Source of the DNA: Phoenix dactylifera
Taxonomy: Eukaryota; Streptophyta; Magnoliopsida; Arecales; Arecaceae
Length of the DNA stretch: 64,000 bases
Assembly: GCF_009389715.1 (NCBI RefSeq)
Contig: NC_052399.1
Span: 4,604,938 to 4,668,937, forward strand
Direction: 5' to 3'
Part shown: positions 1-11,545 of the stretch, one piece after another
How the letters are laid out: the number at the start of each line of letters is the position of its first letter
Numbering within the stretch: the stretch's first letter is position 1
The notes under the pieces: generated by a model
What the model saw: the letters and a program-made list of their open reading frames with translations, nothing else
Told to the model about the DNA's origin: nothing
Database searches by the model: none
Program-made: the position numbers and the translations under genes

Positions 1-1130
1 CTCAAGACTTCATCTAGAAAGACTAGTTAAAAAAAGTATTTTTTTTGACCCCATATAAATATCTAAGATCTATCCAATGCATAACTGATATGGAATTAAA
101 TGCATGCTTGCACATGCCCTTATATACGCGCTATTTAAGCTATGATATGCTCGACATACTAAAGATCCAGATCTATTCAAATTCGATCACAAGTACTACA
201 AATATAATCACAAACACCACAATCATCCTATGGTCAACCTAAATATACCTATGCTGCGGTATCCCTTAGTTTATATGGACCATAAGCAGGATCTGCTCTA
301 ATATCATTTGTAACGATTCAGAACCTTATCAAAATAATACGTTCAGTTAGCCTTTTAGGATAAGGTCTTAGATCTTTACTTATGGGCTACTTGGTGGTTT
401 CAAAAAGGCAATGTAGGGGGAATGAGACTCCTCATACCTATCCCTGATTGAGATACGTTTCAAGCTAGAATTTCTTAGTGTTGGTTGATGAGATTTGTGC
501 TAACATTGTGCTGGATGCACTACCAATAGATGCGCATTCATGTATATTACTTTTTAGAGTCACAATAGGCATGTATTGAGCTTCGTATGCACGACAATTT
601 TAGGCTGTCGACATCGTTGAAGGAAGTTGACTTCGGTCCATTATTCATGTCCCTACACGCTGTGGACAGGCCCACCCATGTTCAGGGTGGAATAAGACAC
701 GCTAACCAGGATAACCCGCCAAGCTGCCTCGTTTCCCTTTCCACTAGTCTACTTCTCTGAACTGAACAGAGCTTAGCTGAACCAACCTATCCCAGCTCAC
801 ATGGCTCTTAACCCAGCTGCTTACACGGGAATTCGAAATCTGGTATATATTCACTTATAATGGGGCTTATCCGCGGGAGGTTATGCGTTATCCTGTCCTA
901 CAGTGCTTCCACCAACCGGAAAGCACATCAGAATTATATTATGGGCCCGGAAACGACCCTCACACAGCTCAATTCTCTCGTCTTCTAACGAGATTTGAGT
1001 TTCTTTCTTTCTTTTATAAAAAAAAATCTACAGGTGCTCACATGTGGATAAGACTCGATCAAATTGCCTTCGGTCATTCAAGGACTCATATTGCTTCTTT
1101 TGGCCTGGAATGATGATACCCAAATTAACC
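1..1130 (-). mobile_element. Fossil edge of an LTR retrotransposon (primer-binding-site region and LTR)
   Basis: Read on the minus strand, positions about 290-310 resemble the start of an internal region primed by initiator methionine tRNA, the TGGTATCAGAGC-type site seen in most plant LTR elements. Just above it on the plus strand (from about 310) the sequence begins TGTAACG, as expected for the inner end of a 5' LTR in minus orientation. The window edge cuts off the rest. I see no coding domain, the far LTR border is not fixed, and the copy looks old and broken. An ordinary intergenic origin is not excluded. Confidence 0.4.
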
Positions 1131-2292
1131 AGTCTAGCCCAGAATATATATACCCTAGAGATAACCTATCATAAACTTTTTCCGCTAGCTTTTTTAATTG
1201 GTAGAGCAAGTTTTTTTTAAAAAAATGAGAAAATATTTGGGAGATATTACTTCCTCCGGACTAACCACCAAATTAGTAGCTAGGCTTGGTCAGAAAAATT
1301 AGATCTCATAATTCTCTCTCTTTTCGCTTGTAGCTTAACCTAGATTACAAGACGTAGTTTAACATAGTAGGTGGGGAAGGAGGGGTTATTCTATGATAAA
1401 TTATATCCTTTATTGTGTGCACCAATGTGGCTGTGCACTATCCAATTATGTCGTCTCCTTGCTACAGATCAATCGCCGAGATGAGCGTATCATGTATGCA
1501 GCCCGTAAAAATAAGATGAGATGATTGACATGGTGCACATCCACATGATGCTAGTATAATTTCCCATTATTCCCCCGGCCATCATTGATCCATGATAATT
1601 AACTTGGCAGACAATAGGCTTTTCGAGAGTTCAAATAAAACCTTGTGCATAAGAGTCTGTAAATAACCTATTTTCAGAAATAAAAGCTGGGTGACCATTT
1701 GCCTCTTGCAATCAGGGAAAAAAAATTGCCTCCCTTACAATCAAAAAAAAAAAAAAAAAAGAGAGGTTCAAATAGAAATGTGGTTTGCGTTTTAATAAGT
1801 TTGTGGAACTTCTGCACCTTAATTTCATATTCTAGTTTCACTGCGGCAATATAGTCAAAATTTCTTTGATTTTATGTGGTTATCGCATATCAACCTACCT
1901 CCATATATATGCATCATAGAGGAGAAACAAAAGAAGGTGACATTTGGATGTGGGGTAGGAGGAGCACTAGAGTGAGACATCGTGCTGTGGCTCAGACCCT
2001 CTACAACCATAAACCCGCCCATCCACGCAAAGGTACGAGCCACGGCAAGGCATGTTGCAAGATTCCTTCTCTATTAATTTCTTGATCTTGCCAACCTTCC
2101 CATCACCTTTTTCTTGACTAATCTAATGTTGAGACCCTCAAAGAGAGAACAAAATCTTGGACTCCCCGGAGCCTTCCTTTTCAAATTAACTTGAAGTGCC
2201 AATTCCCTATTTTCTAAAAATAAATTGTGTACATTAATTTTCAAACGATAGTGGAGGTCTTTGTAGGGTGAGGGAAGGCTTCCAACTTCGTC
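1131..2292. other. Intergenic stretch upstream of the NPF6 gene
   Basis: No gene is recognised here. It is AT-rich with a poly-A run near 1743-1760. The last few hundred bases should hold the proximal promoter of the downstream NPF gene. Confidence 0.5.
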
Positions 2293-2300
2293 TATAAAAG
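2293..2300 (+). promoter_or_regulatory. TATA box of the NPF6 gene
   Basis: A perfect TATAAAAG lies about 275 bases before the chosen ATG at 2570. Transcription would start near 2325 and leave a 5' leader of about 245 bases, so no leader intron is needed. The leader contains a short upstream ORF that ends on the ATGA overlapping the main start codon. Confidence 0.6.
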
Positions 2301-2569
2301 GGGATCGACCCAGACCCCTAAGATTTGTGAATGGGAGCATAGAAGCGAGAGATCTCCAGTTTCACAGCATCTCTCTAGCTTTTGAAGCCCTTTTGCACTG
2401 TTGTGACCTCTGAAAAGATCAACATGGTGTGTGTCACTGGGTTTGTTATCCCCTCCAAACTTTTTAGGGTCCATGCACAGCCTTTTCGGATATTCTCTTC
2501 TCTTCCATGGTTCCCATTTTTATTTTTCTTTTCTTTTGTTCTTTTGAATATGCTTCTTAGGATGGAAAG

Positions 2570-5500
2570 ATGAGGTGGTCAGTGGAAGACGCAGTGGATT
2601 ACAAGGGATTGCCTGCCGACAGATCCAAGACCGGCGGTTGGGTACCTGCGGCTCTTATCTTAGGTCTGTCATCCAATTCTTCACCTCTGCTCCCTACCCT
2701 CAACTCTCCTTTTTCTTTTCTTTGTTATTTCAATATCCAATATCCACTTTTTCTTCTTTTCTTCTTTTTTTTTTGTTTGTTTGTTTGTTTTCTATATCTT
2801 TGGAACATCTACTACTTATCCTGCCGTGGGTAAATGATCAACGATCTTCTAGCATTAAGATAGTAGAAAGCTCTTTGCATTGGATTTTGTGTGTTTGTAG
2901 ATATAATGCTGCGCTTTTTTTTACCGGTCTAGCTTTTCTCCTTCCCGTAGGTCTAAACTCACCATGATCAAACATCAAGATTACTTTGGACTAGATCAGT
3001 AAATTATATGCCAAACAAAAACTTAAATTTAATAATAACTTTGTCATCGGGAATTTACTTAATTTTCACCATTATCAGTGTCCTATGTAGCATATAATTT
3101 GACACATGGAGAAGATAGAATTCCAGGTTGAGTTCAGTGTCAACATGTCATATTTTAGTCCAAGTAAATTTCCTGCCCATTTTTCCTTGGTTGTCAAAGA
3201 CAGCCTTGTACTTCCAACAAAAATGTTTAATTTGCTTAAAATCACTGCAAGAGAAGGATGACAAACTTACCAGCTTTGTTAGATGGCAAATAGCAGGTGA
3301 TCCATTTTGCCTAAAACAACATATATTAAGAATAGCAGGCGGTTCATGCCAAAAAAAAAAAAAAGAAGGACAAGGTAAATACATATAAACGGACAAGTGC
3401 CATGAAGTCAACTAGCTAGATTGCTAGAGTTTCAAGTGTGTTCTTTTCTGTTCCAATAACAGATATTTGCCAACTAAGGAGCAAGAATTTATTGGGACCA
3501 GGCGAATTTTGTGGCTGAGCATCTACGGTTAAGCTTATCCACATTTCACCATCGGTAGAGCTAGACCAGCACAGGTAGTAACCTGCCAGCTAGTTTTGTC
3601 CTGACCAGTGTACACACTATTCTACCACATCTTGGATACTGTATCCATGCAGGGCTGAGTATCCATGCACACGAATTTTGAACTAGTGCCTAATCGTCAC
3701 CTTTTACTCAAAGTGATTAGATGCATTATTTCAACTTCATCAAACCATTCAGCAAATATGTGCTGCTCCCTGATCAATATAACTTGGTATTTAACTACAA
3801 TCGTGATTCGGGTCAAATTATAGTGCTATCATGCTTCCTAAAAAATTATGTGCTGTCTCGAAAGTTGCTAATTAATGTTTGTTGATTCAAATTGGGACGC
3901 AGGAATTGAAATATGCGAGAGGCTATCGACGATGGGAATCGCGGTGAATCTGGTGACGTACTTGGGTGGCACGATGCATCTTCCAAGTGCAGAGTCAGCT
4001 AATGTTGTGTCAGATTTCATGGGCACGTCCTTCCTGCTGTGCTTGCTTGGAGGGTTCCTAGCTGATTCCTTCTTAGGCCGATACCTCACGATTGCCATCT
4101 TTGCCGTGGTCCAAGCATTAGTATGTCCCTTAAACCTATAAGATCGACTGCTGCAACTAAACAAGTCATGAATTAGTTCTACTTCAGTAAAAATTTCGTC
4201 TTTGGAGTTAATCACAAATTAGAAGGGGTAGGTGAGGAGCTAGCTCCGACTAGTAATTAATGGCCAACGCCAACATGAGAATTGCTGCAATCAATTGACC
4301 TTGAGATCAGCAAGAATGTCCTTAATTTCAGAGACTTCTGCTATGCTGCTACGTACGTCCTTTTAATACAAAGAGATTAAACTAATTGTTACCGTTTGAT
4401 GCCGGCGAATAATTATAGGGGACATGCATGCTCTCCGTGACAACGAGGCTGCCCCAGCTTCGCCCGCCGCCCTGCAACTCTCTTTCTTCTAGGAGCACCA
4501 AGTGCGAGCAGGCCAATGGCTTCCAGCTGGGCATCCTCTACTTGAGCTTGTACCTGATTGCGCTGGGCACAGGGGGGCTCAAATCGAGTGTGTCGGGCTT
4601 CGGGACCGACCAGTTTGACGAGAAGAACGAGGAGGAGAAGACCCAGATGGTCTACTTCTTCAGCAGGTTCTTCTTCTTCATCAGCACCGGCACCTTGCTT
4701 GCAGTCACCGTCCTGGTCTACATCCAAGACGAGGTGGGCCGAAGCTGGGCCTACGGTATCTGCTGCATCTCCATGCTTATTGCCATCTTGGTGTTCCTCT
4801 CCGGCACAAGGAGATACAGGTACAAGCAGAGCGCCGGGAGCCCCATCGTCCACATTCTTCAGGTTGTCGCGGCTGCAGCGAGGAAGAAGAAGCTGCAGTA
4901 CCCTTCGAACATTGCTTTCCTGTATGAGAATTCCCCGGAGGCCTCGAGAATCCAACACACCGACCAATTCCGGTGAGAATTTATGATTTCCCGGTTCCTT
5001 GCGATGATGGTAGTATAACTAGCTTTTGCATCCGTGAGCATGACGCTCGTTCTTGGAAATTACTGCATTCGATAGTTGTCTCGACAAGGCCGCAATCGTG
5101 GCGGAAGGAGACGACGAAGTGAATGGTGAGACCTCAAGTCCGAATCCTTGGAAACTATGCTCGGTGACCAGGATCGAGGAGGTCAAGATGATGATTAGAC
5201 TGCTCCCGGTGTGGGCTACGACGATCATGTTCTGGACCATCTATGCTCAAATGATCACGTTCTCTGTAGAGCAAGCAACGACCATGGAGAGGTCGATCGG
5301 TGGCTTCCAAATTCCAGCAGGATCGCTTACAGTCTTCTTTGCCGGGGCAATTCTGATCACCCTGGCGGTCTATGACCGCATGATCATGCCCCTGTTGAAG
5401 AAATGGAAAGGCAAACAAGGTAATAGATATACATATGTGATTGGGACTCGGACACATATACATGCATATAGTGCTGTTGCATTGAGTAATGATTTTCGTT

Positions 5501-6136
5501 CGATGCCAATTATATATATCTATATATAGCATGGAGGTAGTTCCTGACACAAATGCATGCATGTGTGGTTGGTTGCGACATCCCACAGGTTTCAGCAACC
5601 TACAGAGAATCGGCATCGGCCTCGCCCTCTCGGTGATAGGGATGGCAGCTGCGGCCGTGGCAGAGGTGAAACGGCTCTCGGTCGCCAGGGGAGCAGGTCC
5701 TGCTGCCGCCCATCACAGGGGCACGACGCTGCCCATCAGTGTTTTCATATTGATCCCACAATTTTTCCTCGTGGGCGCCGGAGAGGCATTCGTGTACACA
5801 GGTCAGCTCGATTTCTTCATCACCCGGTCGCCAAAGGGGATGAAGACTATGAGCACCGGCCTCTTCCTCACCACCCTTTCGCTTGGCTTCTTCCTCAGCA
5901 GTTTCTTGGTTTCGGTCGTGAAGAGCCTGACGGGAGGCAAACATGGGAATGGGTGGCTGGCGGACAACATCAACTATGGGAGGCTGGATTGCTTCTATGG
6001 CCTTCTCGCTGTGCTGAGCGCCATTAACTTGGGAGCCTTTCTGGTTTGTGCCGCATGGTCCAAGCCACAGGCCGCTAAGCCCGGGCTGCAGACGGAGAGT
6101 GCGATGAAGAGTTCATCTGCAGATGATGAGTGCTAG
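2570..6136 (+). CDS. NRT1/PTR family (NPF6-type) proton-coupled anion transporter
   Basis: The coding sequence joins exons 2570-2663, 3903-4120, 4419-4972, 5076-5419 and 5589-6136 with GT-AG introns and closing phases, giving 585 aa, the usual NPF length. It is a twelve-helix major-facilitator protein expected in the plasma membrane. It follows Arabidopsis NRT1.1/NPF6.3 from the N-terminal PADRSKTGGW motif onwards. The proton-coupling ExxER motif is at residues 34-38. Thr94 matches the NRT1.1 switch threonine (Thr101), and the lysine in the GLKSSVSGFG segment is kept. The nitrate-contacting histidine of NRT1.1 (His356) is replaced by Tyr345 within FWTIYAQM, so selectivity may differ (chloride or weak nitrate). 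The start was chosen because it gives the family N-terminus directly; a slightly longer N-terminus is possible. The subfamily call rests on remembered family sequences; assignment to NPF6 is firm, the exact member is not. Confidence 0.9.
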
Positions 6137-6366
6137 GAATGTGTAAAGGCTTGGAAAGCATATCTTGCTCTCTTTCTCTTTTTTTTGTGATAAGTATCAG
6201 ATGTTCGCTTTAATAACTTATCTGGGGTGTGTTCCTTTCCTTATTTGTTTAGTTTGTACTATCCGGTTCTTAAAAGAGTGCTTTGAGTTTTGTTTTAAAT
6301 CGATTATTTGGCCTTCTTTCCATCAATTTTTTCTTTCTGCACGCGCGCACGGATTCGCAAACAGCG

Positions 6367-6398
<32 letters not shown>

Positions 6399-6467
6399 AA
6401 ACTGAAAACAGAGTATTTGAATGGGTTGGCTTCAATGCCAAAACCAACGAATGAGTTTTGTATTTAT

Positions 6468-6473
6468 AATAAA
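6468..6473 (+). promoter_or_regulatory. Possible polyadenylation signal of the NPF6 gene
   Basis: An AATAAA hexamer lies about 330 bases after the stop codon, just before a short tandem repeat and a copia fossil. An uninterrupted run of about 28 A lies at 6367-6394. Plant signals are loose, so the site is tentative. Confidence 0.3.
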
Positions 6474-6479
6474 ATTGTA

Positions 6480-6569
6480 CAGCTGGAGATTACATTTGTG
6501 ATAAGATAAACATACAGCTGGAGATTACATTTGTGATAAGATAAACATACAGCTGGAGATTACATTCGT
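6480..6569. repeat. 35-bp tandem repeat, about 2.5 copies
   Basis: The unit starting AGCTGGAGATTACATT recurs at 6481, 6516 and 6551. The first two copies are nearly identical and the third breaks off. It sits between the NPF6 3' end and a copia fossil. Confidence 0.85.
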
Positions 6570-6589
6570 TGCAACAAATAGAGCTACGT

Positions 6590-7540
6590 ATTAGCAAGTA
6601 GTTTTGGACCTTTGACTGAGTCCAGATATTATTGTGAGTGTGATGAGTTGGAGTTGGTCATAAGGTTAACACCCCCTTGCAAACTCATGGGAAGTGGACG
6701 ACCTGTGAGTTTGTCACGCAAATACTTAAACCTTTTCACAGTATAACCTTTAGTAAATATATTTGCAACTTGGTCTAAAGTGCAAATATAATTGAGCTGG
6801 ATGTCCTTATTGACAACTTTTTCACGGATGAAGTGGTAGTCGACCTCAACATGTTTCGTCCGTGTATGAAATACAGGATTCGATGCAAGTGCAAGTGAGC
6901 CAATATTATCTCAATAAATCCGAGGACGAGACATCATAGGAACACACAAATTCCGAAGGAGCATTCGAAGCCAGTATAATTCAGCCGTTGTAATAACAAG
7001 GGACCGGTACTCAGCTTCCATACTTGAACGGGATACCACATGTTGCTTCTTAGCAGTCCATGAAATGAGACAAGATCCAAGAAAAACTCCATAGCCGATG
7101 GTAGACCTTCTGTCATCTGGATTGCCCGCCCAATCGGCATCGCAATACGCATTAAGCTGAAGAGTTGTAGGTGTATAGTAAAGACCATATTCAGCAGTGC
7201 CTTTAAGATAGCGCAACACTCGCTTTACGGCCATCCAATGGATTGTAGTCGGAGAATGCATAAATTGGCACAGTTGATTGACGGAGTATGCAATGCCGGG
7301 GCGTGTAATAGTGCAATATTGAAGGGCTCCAACGATGCGTCTGTACTCAGATGGGTCCGGAAGTGGATCACCAGTATGAATAGAAAAAATTTTAAGCAAG
7401 AGCACTAAAATAGGCATGGTCTGTATTTGTAATTTGCACTGGCTGCGAAGGCTTAGATGTGGGGTTACGGGCATCTTAATAATGATGCCAGATTCGATTG
7501 ACCTGAGATTTAGTCTGGTTGTTCCTTTGGTTCTCACTTC
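6590..7540 (-). mobile_element. Ty1/copia fossil, 3' part of pol (end of reverse transcriptase region and RNase H)
   Basis: On the minus strand the region encodes the copia RNase H block, with recognisable ITRPGIAYSVNQLCQFMHSP, DADWAGNPDDRRST and SRSSMEAEYRSL segments, followed by the usual element tail. The family and orientation are clear. It is truncated at its 5' side, has no paired LTR visible, and carries several breaks, so it is an old inactive remnant. It lies tail-to-tail with the NPF6 gene. Confidence 0.85.
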
Positions 7541-8369
7541 TCAATTCCCATCTGGTCAACATACTAATCTGCTACCAACCTTATTTATTTTTTATTTTTT
7601 TGCTAAAAACAGCAGTATCAAACGTAACGTGTATACCAACCTTATTTCTCAGCCACATATGGTCATGGCACTTACTTTCATCAAAAAAACAAAAATTTGT
7701 GGTCATTCATGGCCCTTCCAGTCAGCGTCCTTGAATATAGAATTACGAATTGCATTTTGCTTAAAAAAATGATAGTGACATGATTTTAACTTTAATGCAG
7801 CTAAATATGCCTTTTGGTGCTAAATTAGGATAGGGACACTTTTTTTTTTTTGGAGGGGTGGGGGGGTGCGAGATAAGGGAGGCCGAATGCGGCCCAGAGA
7901 TAGAGACGTTTTGGATGCCTTAGTCGTGCTACAGTTGCGCGCACTTCTTTCTCTCATTTTCATGAGTTTCACCAAGAGCCAAATGCCTTTGATCCCTACC
8001 ATTTCGCCACTGTTTTTTTTTTTTTTTCTTTGGTGAAAACGACATTTTTAATTTCGCCACTGTTTTAATGCCATCCTTCATCCCGATGCAGGAAACTTTC
8101 TCTCACCGGATATCTTTGCCGGTATCAATCAGTAGTTACGTGATTGACTGCATGGCATAAATCATCTAAATAGGTAATTTCTAATTGATCGGTGATGATG
8201 TGCAATTTCTTTCCTTACTAATAACCACCAGAAGTATGCAGATGATGATGTGACATAATAGATGAAAATTTTTATTTTGATATTACGGTATATAGGTGAT
8301 GGTATGGTATATAGATGATGACGTAACATATAGCACGTGCCCAAAAATGTCCGATCACTAAAAGCCACA
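7541..8369. other. Intergenic, no gene seen
   Basis: AT-rich sequence with poly-T runs near 7841 and 8011. Around 8190-8330 several GATGATGTGA/GATGATGACGTAAC-like words recur, which resemble repeat-element sequence. Nothing coding is supported. Confidence 0.5.
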
Positions 8370-8732
8370 TCATCATCTACATTCTGCAAATTATATTTTG
8401 GTCCTCTAAATTTCACAAATATTTTTAAATGAGCCTTATAGCTTAAAAATTTCTCATTAGGTCTCTTAATTTTTAAATATAATTTAATATAGTATTTTCG
8501 GTCCATTTCTGGGAATGCCTTCCGGAAACCTTTTATTCGGACCCATATGCCCCCCTTAATTTGGAGGGTTAAAAGTATAATTTACTCTCATCTCTTTCAA
8601 GAAAGAAATCGGGTAATAAAAAGCGGAAACTAGGGTTACAATCTCGGACCATCAAAGGGGAAGGAAAGCCACAGCCAAGCATGCACCCTGATGAAATCAC
8701 CATACAGCCCTACATCTTTAGAGAACAATTAA
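8370..8732 (+). repeat. Left inverted arm of the 2.3-kb element
   Basis: It is the reverse complement of 10290-10673 with scattered mismatches and small indels. The outer edge is approximate, because similarity fades around TCATCTACATTCTG. Confidence 0.75.
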
Positions 8733-10289
8733 TACCCAGCTTGCTAAAGACGCCTTGTATCTACTTCTCATTGCCTTCCTGAACTGCTCACTTGGAAGTT
8801 GGTACCATTCATTTAGCCACATCTTCTTGACTCTCCTAATAACTCACAGGCCAGACCGTTTTATACCATTAAAGATTTCCGCATTCCTGTAACTAATTAC
8901 GACGGTTGGAGCACTTGCATGAATTATAATCATGAATAATTCATATAGGACACACGGTTTATTGGACAGTTGATCGATGAACGATCCCATCACTGCTGGA
9001 ATAGTTTAAGAAGGGTCATTCATTCAATGGGACGAACGAATACTCGAACGCCAAAAAAGAAGAACGAAAGAGATCAAGAAATGTTTAGAAATGCAGTCAT
9101 TATTATGAATTTTGACTGTGCTTTCTCTGCTAACCAAGCATGCATGCATGGGCCCCTATCTGTGGGGTGGAGGACATAAGGGGAAGACATCTACGCGTGG
9201 GCACATTATTGAAGGGCCCCTACGTGTGCAGTTAGCTCTTCAGATGCATTGTTATGCGACAGGGAGCTAGGGAGGAACAAACACCAACGACTGCAAGGAT
9301 CCATTTGGCAAAGCACGATCTCATCGGAGTCACGGAATCCCCTGTTGAAGATTGTGATAATATTCTCATGTCACCCGCAATGCGGGAACACTGTAGGTCC
9401 TGCCGTCCTGGTCACATGAAAATATTCTGATACCCTCCTCTCGCAGCTATGTTTCTCGCATTCCCATCATAACTAAAGCAAACACTACGGTACTCACGGG
9501 AGTCTCATCTCAGCCAGGAGTTACAAGCTCATCATCTTGTTGCAATGGACAAATGGAAATTCCCTTCCCATTACAGTAACTACTTCCACTACCCATGGTG
9601 CATGCAGTGATATATGCATCTTAATTTTTGAGTTTTCAGTATTATGGAGAAGCTGTATCACCGCTATGATGCATGCAGGCCAAAGGAAGTCGATCTAAGT
9701 CTCGTTTATCTGCGCACAAGAGTGGTACTGGAGCTGTAATTACAATTTGATCTCGTGTCTTTCAAGTTGGTTTATTAAATGAATCAAAATTCTACACGAG
9801 GCGCTGTTTTGCGGGTTGGCATCCTATACCAGACTTTCCATTCAAAAAAAAGACATCATTTATCAGTCTTCTCAGATGGTTAACACGCACACACGCGGGG
9901 CAAAGACTAAGACATAATGAGCGCTGGTGTTCTTGCAATGATGATGGCTGCGGGAGTAGGCACTGGCCTTTGCCGAGATGAGTGCGCTTAGCTTGCCGGA
10001 AATGACATGAGTCGTTGGTTCCTTTTACTCGAGTCCGATGGGAATCGCAATTATACACCAATTCCATTCAGCAGCTGCCATGCTTTGTGGATGGCAGCGT
10101 TTGGGCGTCCGGGGTTGAGTTATCACTATCATAATTGTACGAGAATACTGCTGATAACTGTTCATTAAAAGCGAAAGTTCAGATTAAGATTCCCTACAAA
10201 TAAAAGACCAATCTTATCCTCAAAGTTCATGCATGGCTGGCTCTTCTACCTGGTCTTCCACTTGGTCATCTATATTGGTCATCCATACA

Positions 10290-10673
10290 TCGCTATTATT
10301 CTCTAAAGATATAGGGCTGTACAGTGATTTCATCGGGGTGCATGCTTGGTTGTGGCTTTCTTTTTCCTTTGATGCTCCGAGATTGTAACCCTAGCTTTTG
10401 CTTTTTGTTACTTTAATTAAAATGAATTAGGCACCCTATGCCCGACTTTTTTCTTGAAAAAGACAAGGGTAATTATACTTTTAACCCTCCAAATTAAGGA
10501 GGGTGTATGGGCCCGAATGAAAGGTTTCCAGGCATAAATTGGCTAAAAATACTATATTAAATTATATTTAAAAATTGAGGAACCTAATTAGAATTTTTTA
10601 AACTATAAGGATTATTTAAAAATATTTGTGAGATCTAGAGGACCACAATATAATCTACGGAATGTGGACGACC
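10290..10673 (-). repeat. Right inverted arm of the 2.3-kb element
   Basis: It pairs with 8370-8732 over its whole length. The inner boundary is at about 10290, where the TCTCTAAAGATATAGGGCTG block ends. Confidence 0.75.
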
Positions 10674-11234
10674 AAGTACAATTTTATGGGAACTCACGAG
10701 TTCGCGTCTTGTGGCTGCTCTCAAGTGCATCACACACGATATATTTATTACCTAAATAGCATTTTGACTTGCTGACTACAATTGGATCGATCGGACTTAA
10801 ATGAGAGAAATATAATTTGTCTTCATTTCGAAACCTAGTCAAAAATCTTTTCAAACAACAACAACTAAAAAGAAGAAATCCAAAGCCATCACAGACGCGC
10901 AAAAGGCCCCCGAAATAGAATTCAGTTGACCTGCCTCAATGGTATTTCCACTCAAGTGCTTTTATTTCCATTCGTGGAAAAGAATCCAATAATTTGGCTC
11001 CATGCCGGCTTCTCGTTTTCAGCTCCTCTTGTCACTGGATGGAGTGAGGCAATCAATAGATGCTTCGGCATCGTATAGCTGTCTGAATGCGACGTTAATA
11101 GGTTTTGTGGACTGTGAGAGGCTCCACCATGAACCCATCAAGATGGAAAGAAAAAGAAGAAAGGCATTCATGGAAGGATGACGCCCACACATCAAAGATC
11201 GAGCATCATTTCTCCATGGTGGGTTGGCGCCACT
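10674..11234. other. Intergenic, no gene seen; left flank of the copia insertion
   Basis: A minus-strand open frame of 82 codons (11019-11267) runs into the copia LTR but matches no family I know. The last five bases before the LTR, CCACT, are the target duplication. Confidence 0.5.
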
Positions 11235-11472
11235 TATTAGCTCATCCATCATGTATCTGAACAGCACGGTTACAACGTTTCAAACTGAAACGTTTCAACA
11301 GTTAAAACGGATTCTGGTGCTGTAACTGTTAGCTCAATAGAATCCGTTGGGAAACCATCTCACTGTCTTACGCTCTATATAAACCCATGTAACTCAATGA
11401 TTCGGGTATGGAAAAAGATATAGAAATCATTACTATCATTCTCTCTCAGTCTTCTCTATACAATCTTCTTCA
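11235..11472 (+). repeat. Left LTR of the copia element
   Basis: It starts TATTAGCTCATCC and ends TCTTCTTCA. A TATA-like CTATATAAACCC sits in its second half and probably drives transcription. It is nearly identical to the right LTR. Confidence 0.95.
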
Positions 11473-11484
11473 TGGTATCAGAGC
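11473..11484 (+). promoter_or_regulatory. Primer-binding site of the copia element
   Basis: TGGTATCAGAGC directly follows the left LTR and matches the 3' end of initiator methionine tRNA, the usual primer for plant copia elements. Confidence 0.9.
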
Positions 11485-11545
11485 CAAAGATCCTGTGAGC
11501 TCTCTCTATTGTTCCCATATCAGAATGGAAGATATCTAACAACTG

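Larger units (their letters stand above)
8370..10673. mobile_element. 2.3-kb element with long terminal inverted repeats
   Basis: The left arm (about 8370-8732) is the imperfect reverse complement of the right arm (about 10290-10673). Matching blocks include AGGGTTACAATCTCGG on the left and CCGAGATTGTAACCCT on the right, and both arms share the palm-sized block around ATTTGGAGGGTTAAAAGTATAATT. About 1.56 kb of non-coding DNA lies between. This shape fits a non-autonomous DNA transposon of the Mutator/foldback type. I could not find a target duplication and no transposase is present. An inversion of two copies of some other repeat is the alternative. Confidence 0.65.

Noticed and set aside
1855-2085. 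Short open frames just upstream of the NPF6 promoter
   Set aside because: They have no family similarity, splice context or conserved motif, and lie before the TATA box.
4413-4967. 184-codon minus-strand frame opposite NPF6 exon 3
   Set aside because: It is an antisense shadow; the plus strand gives perfect NPF sequence with closing splice phases.
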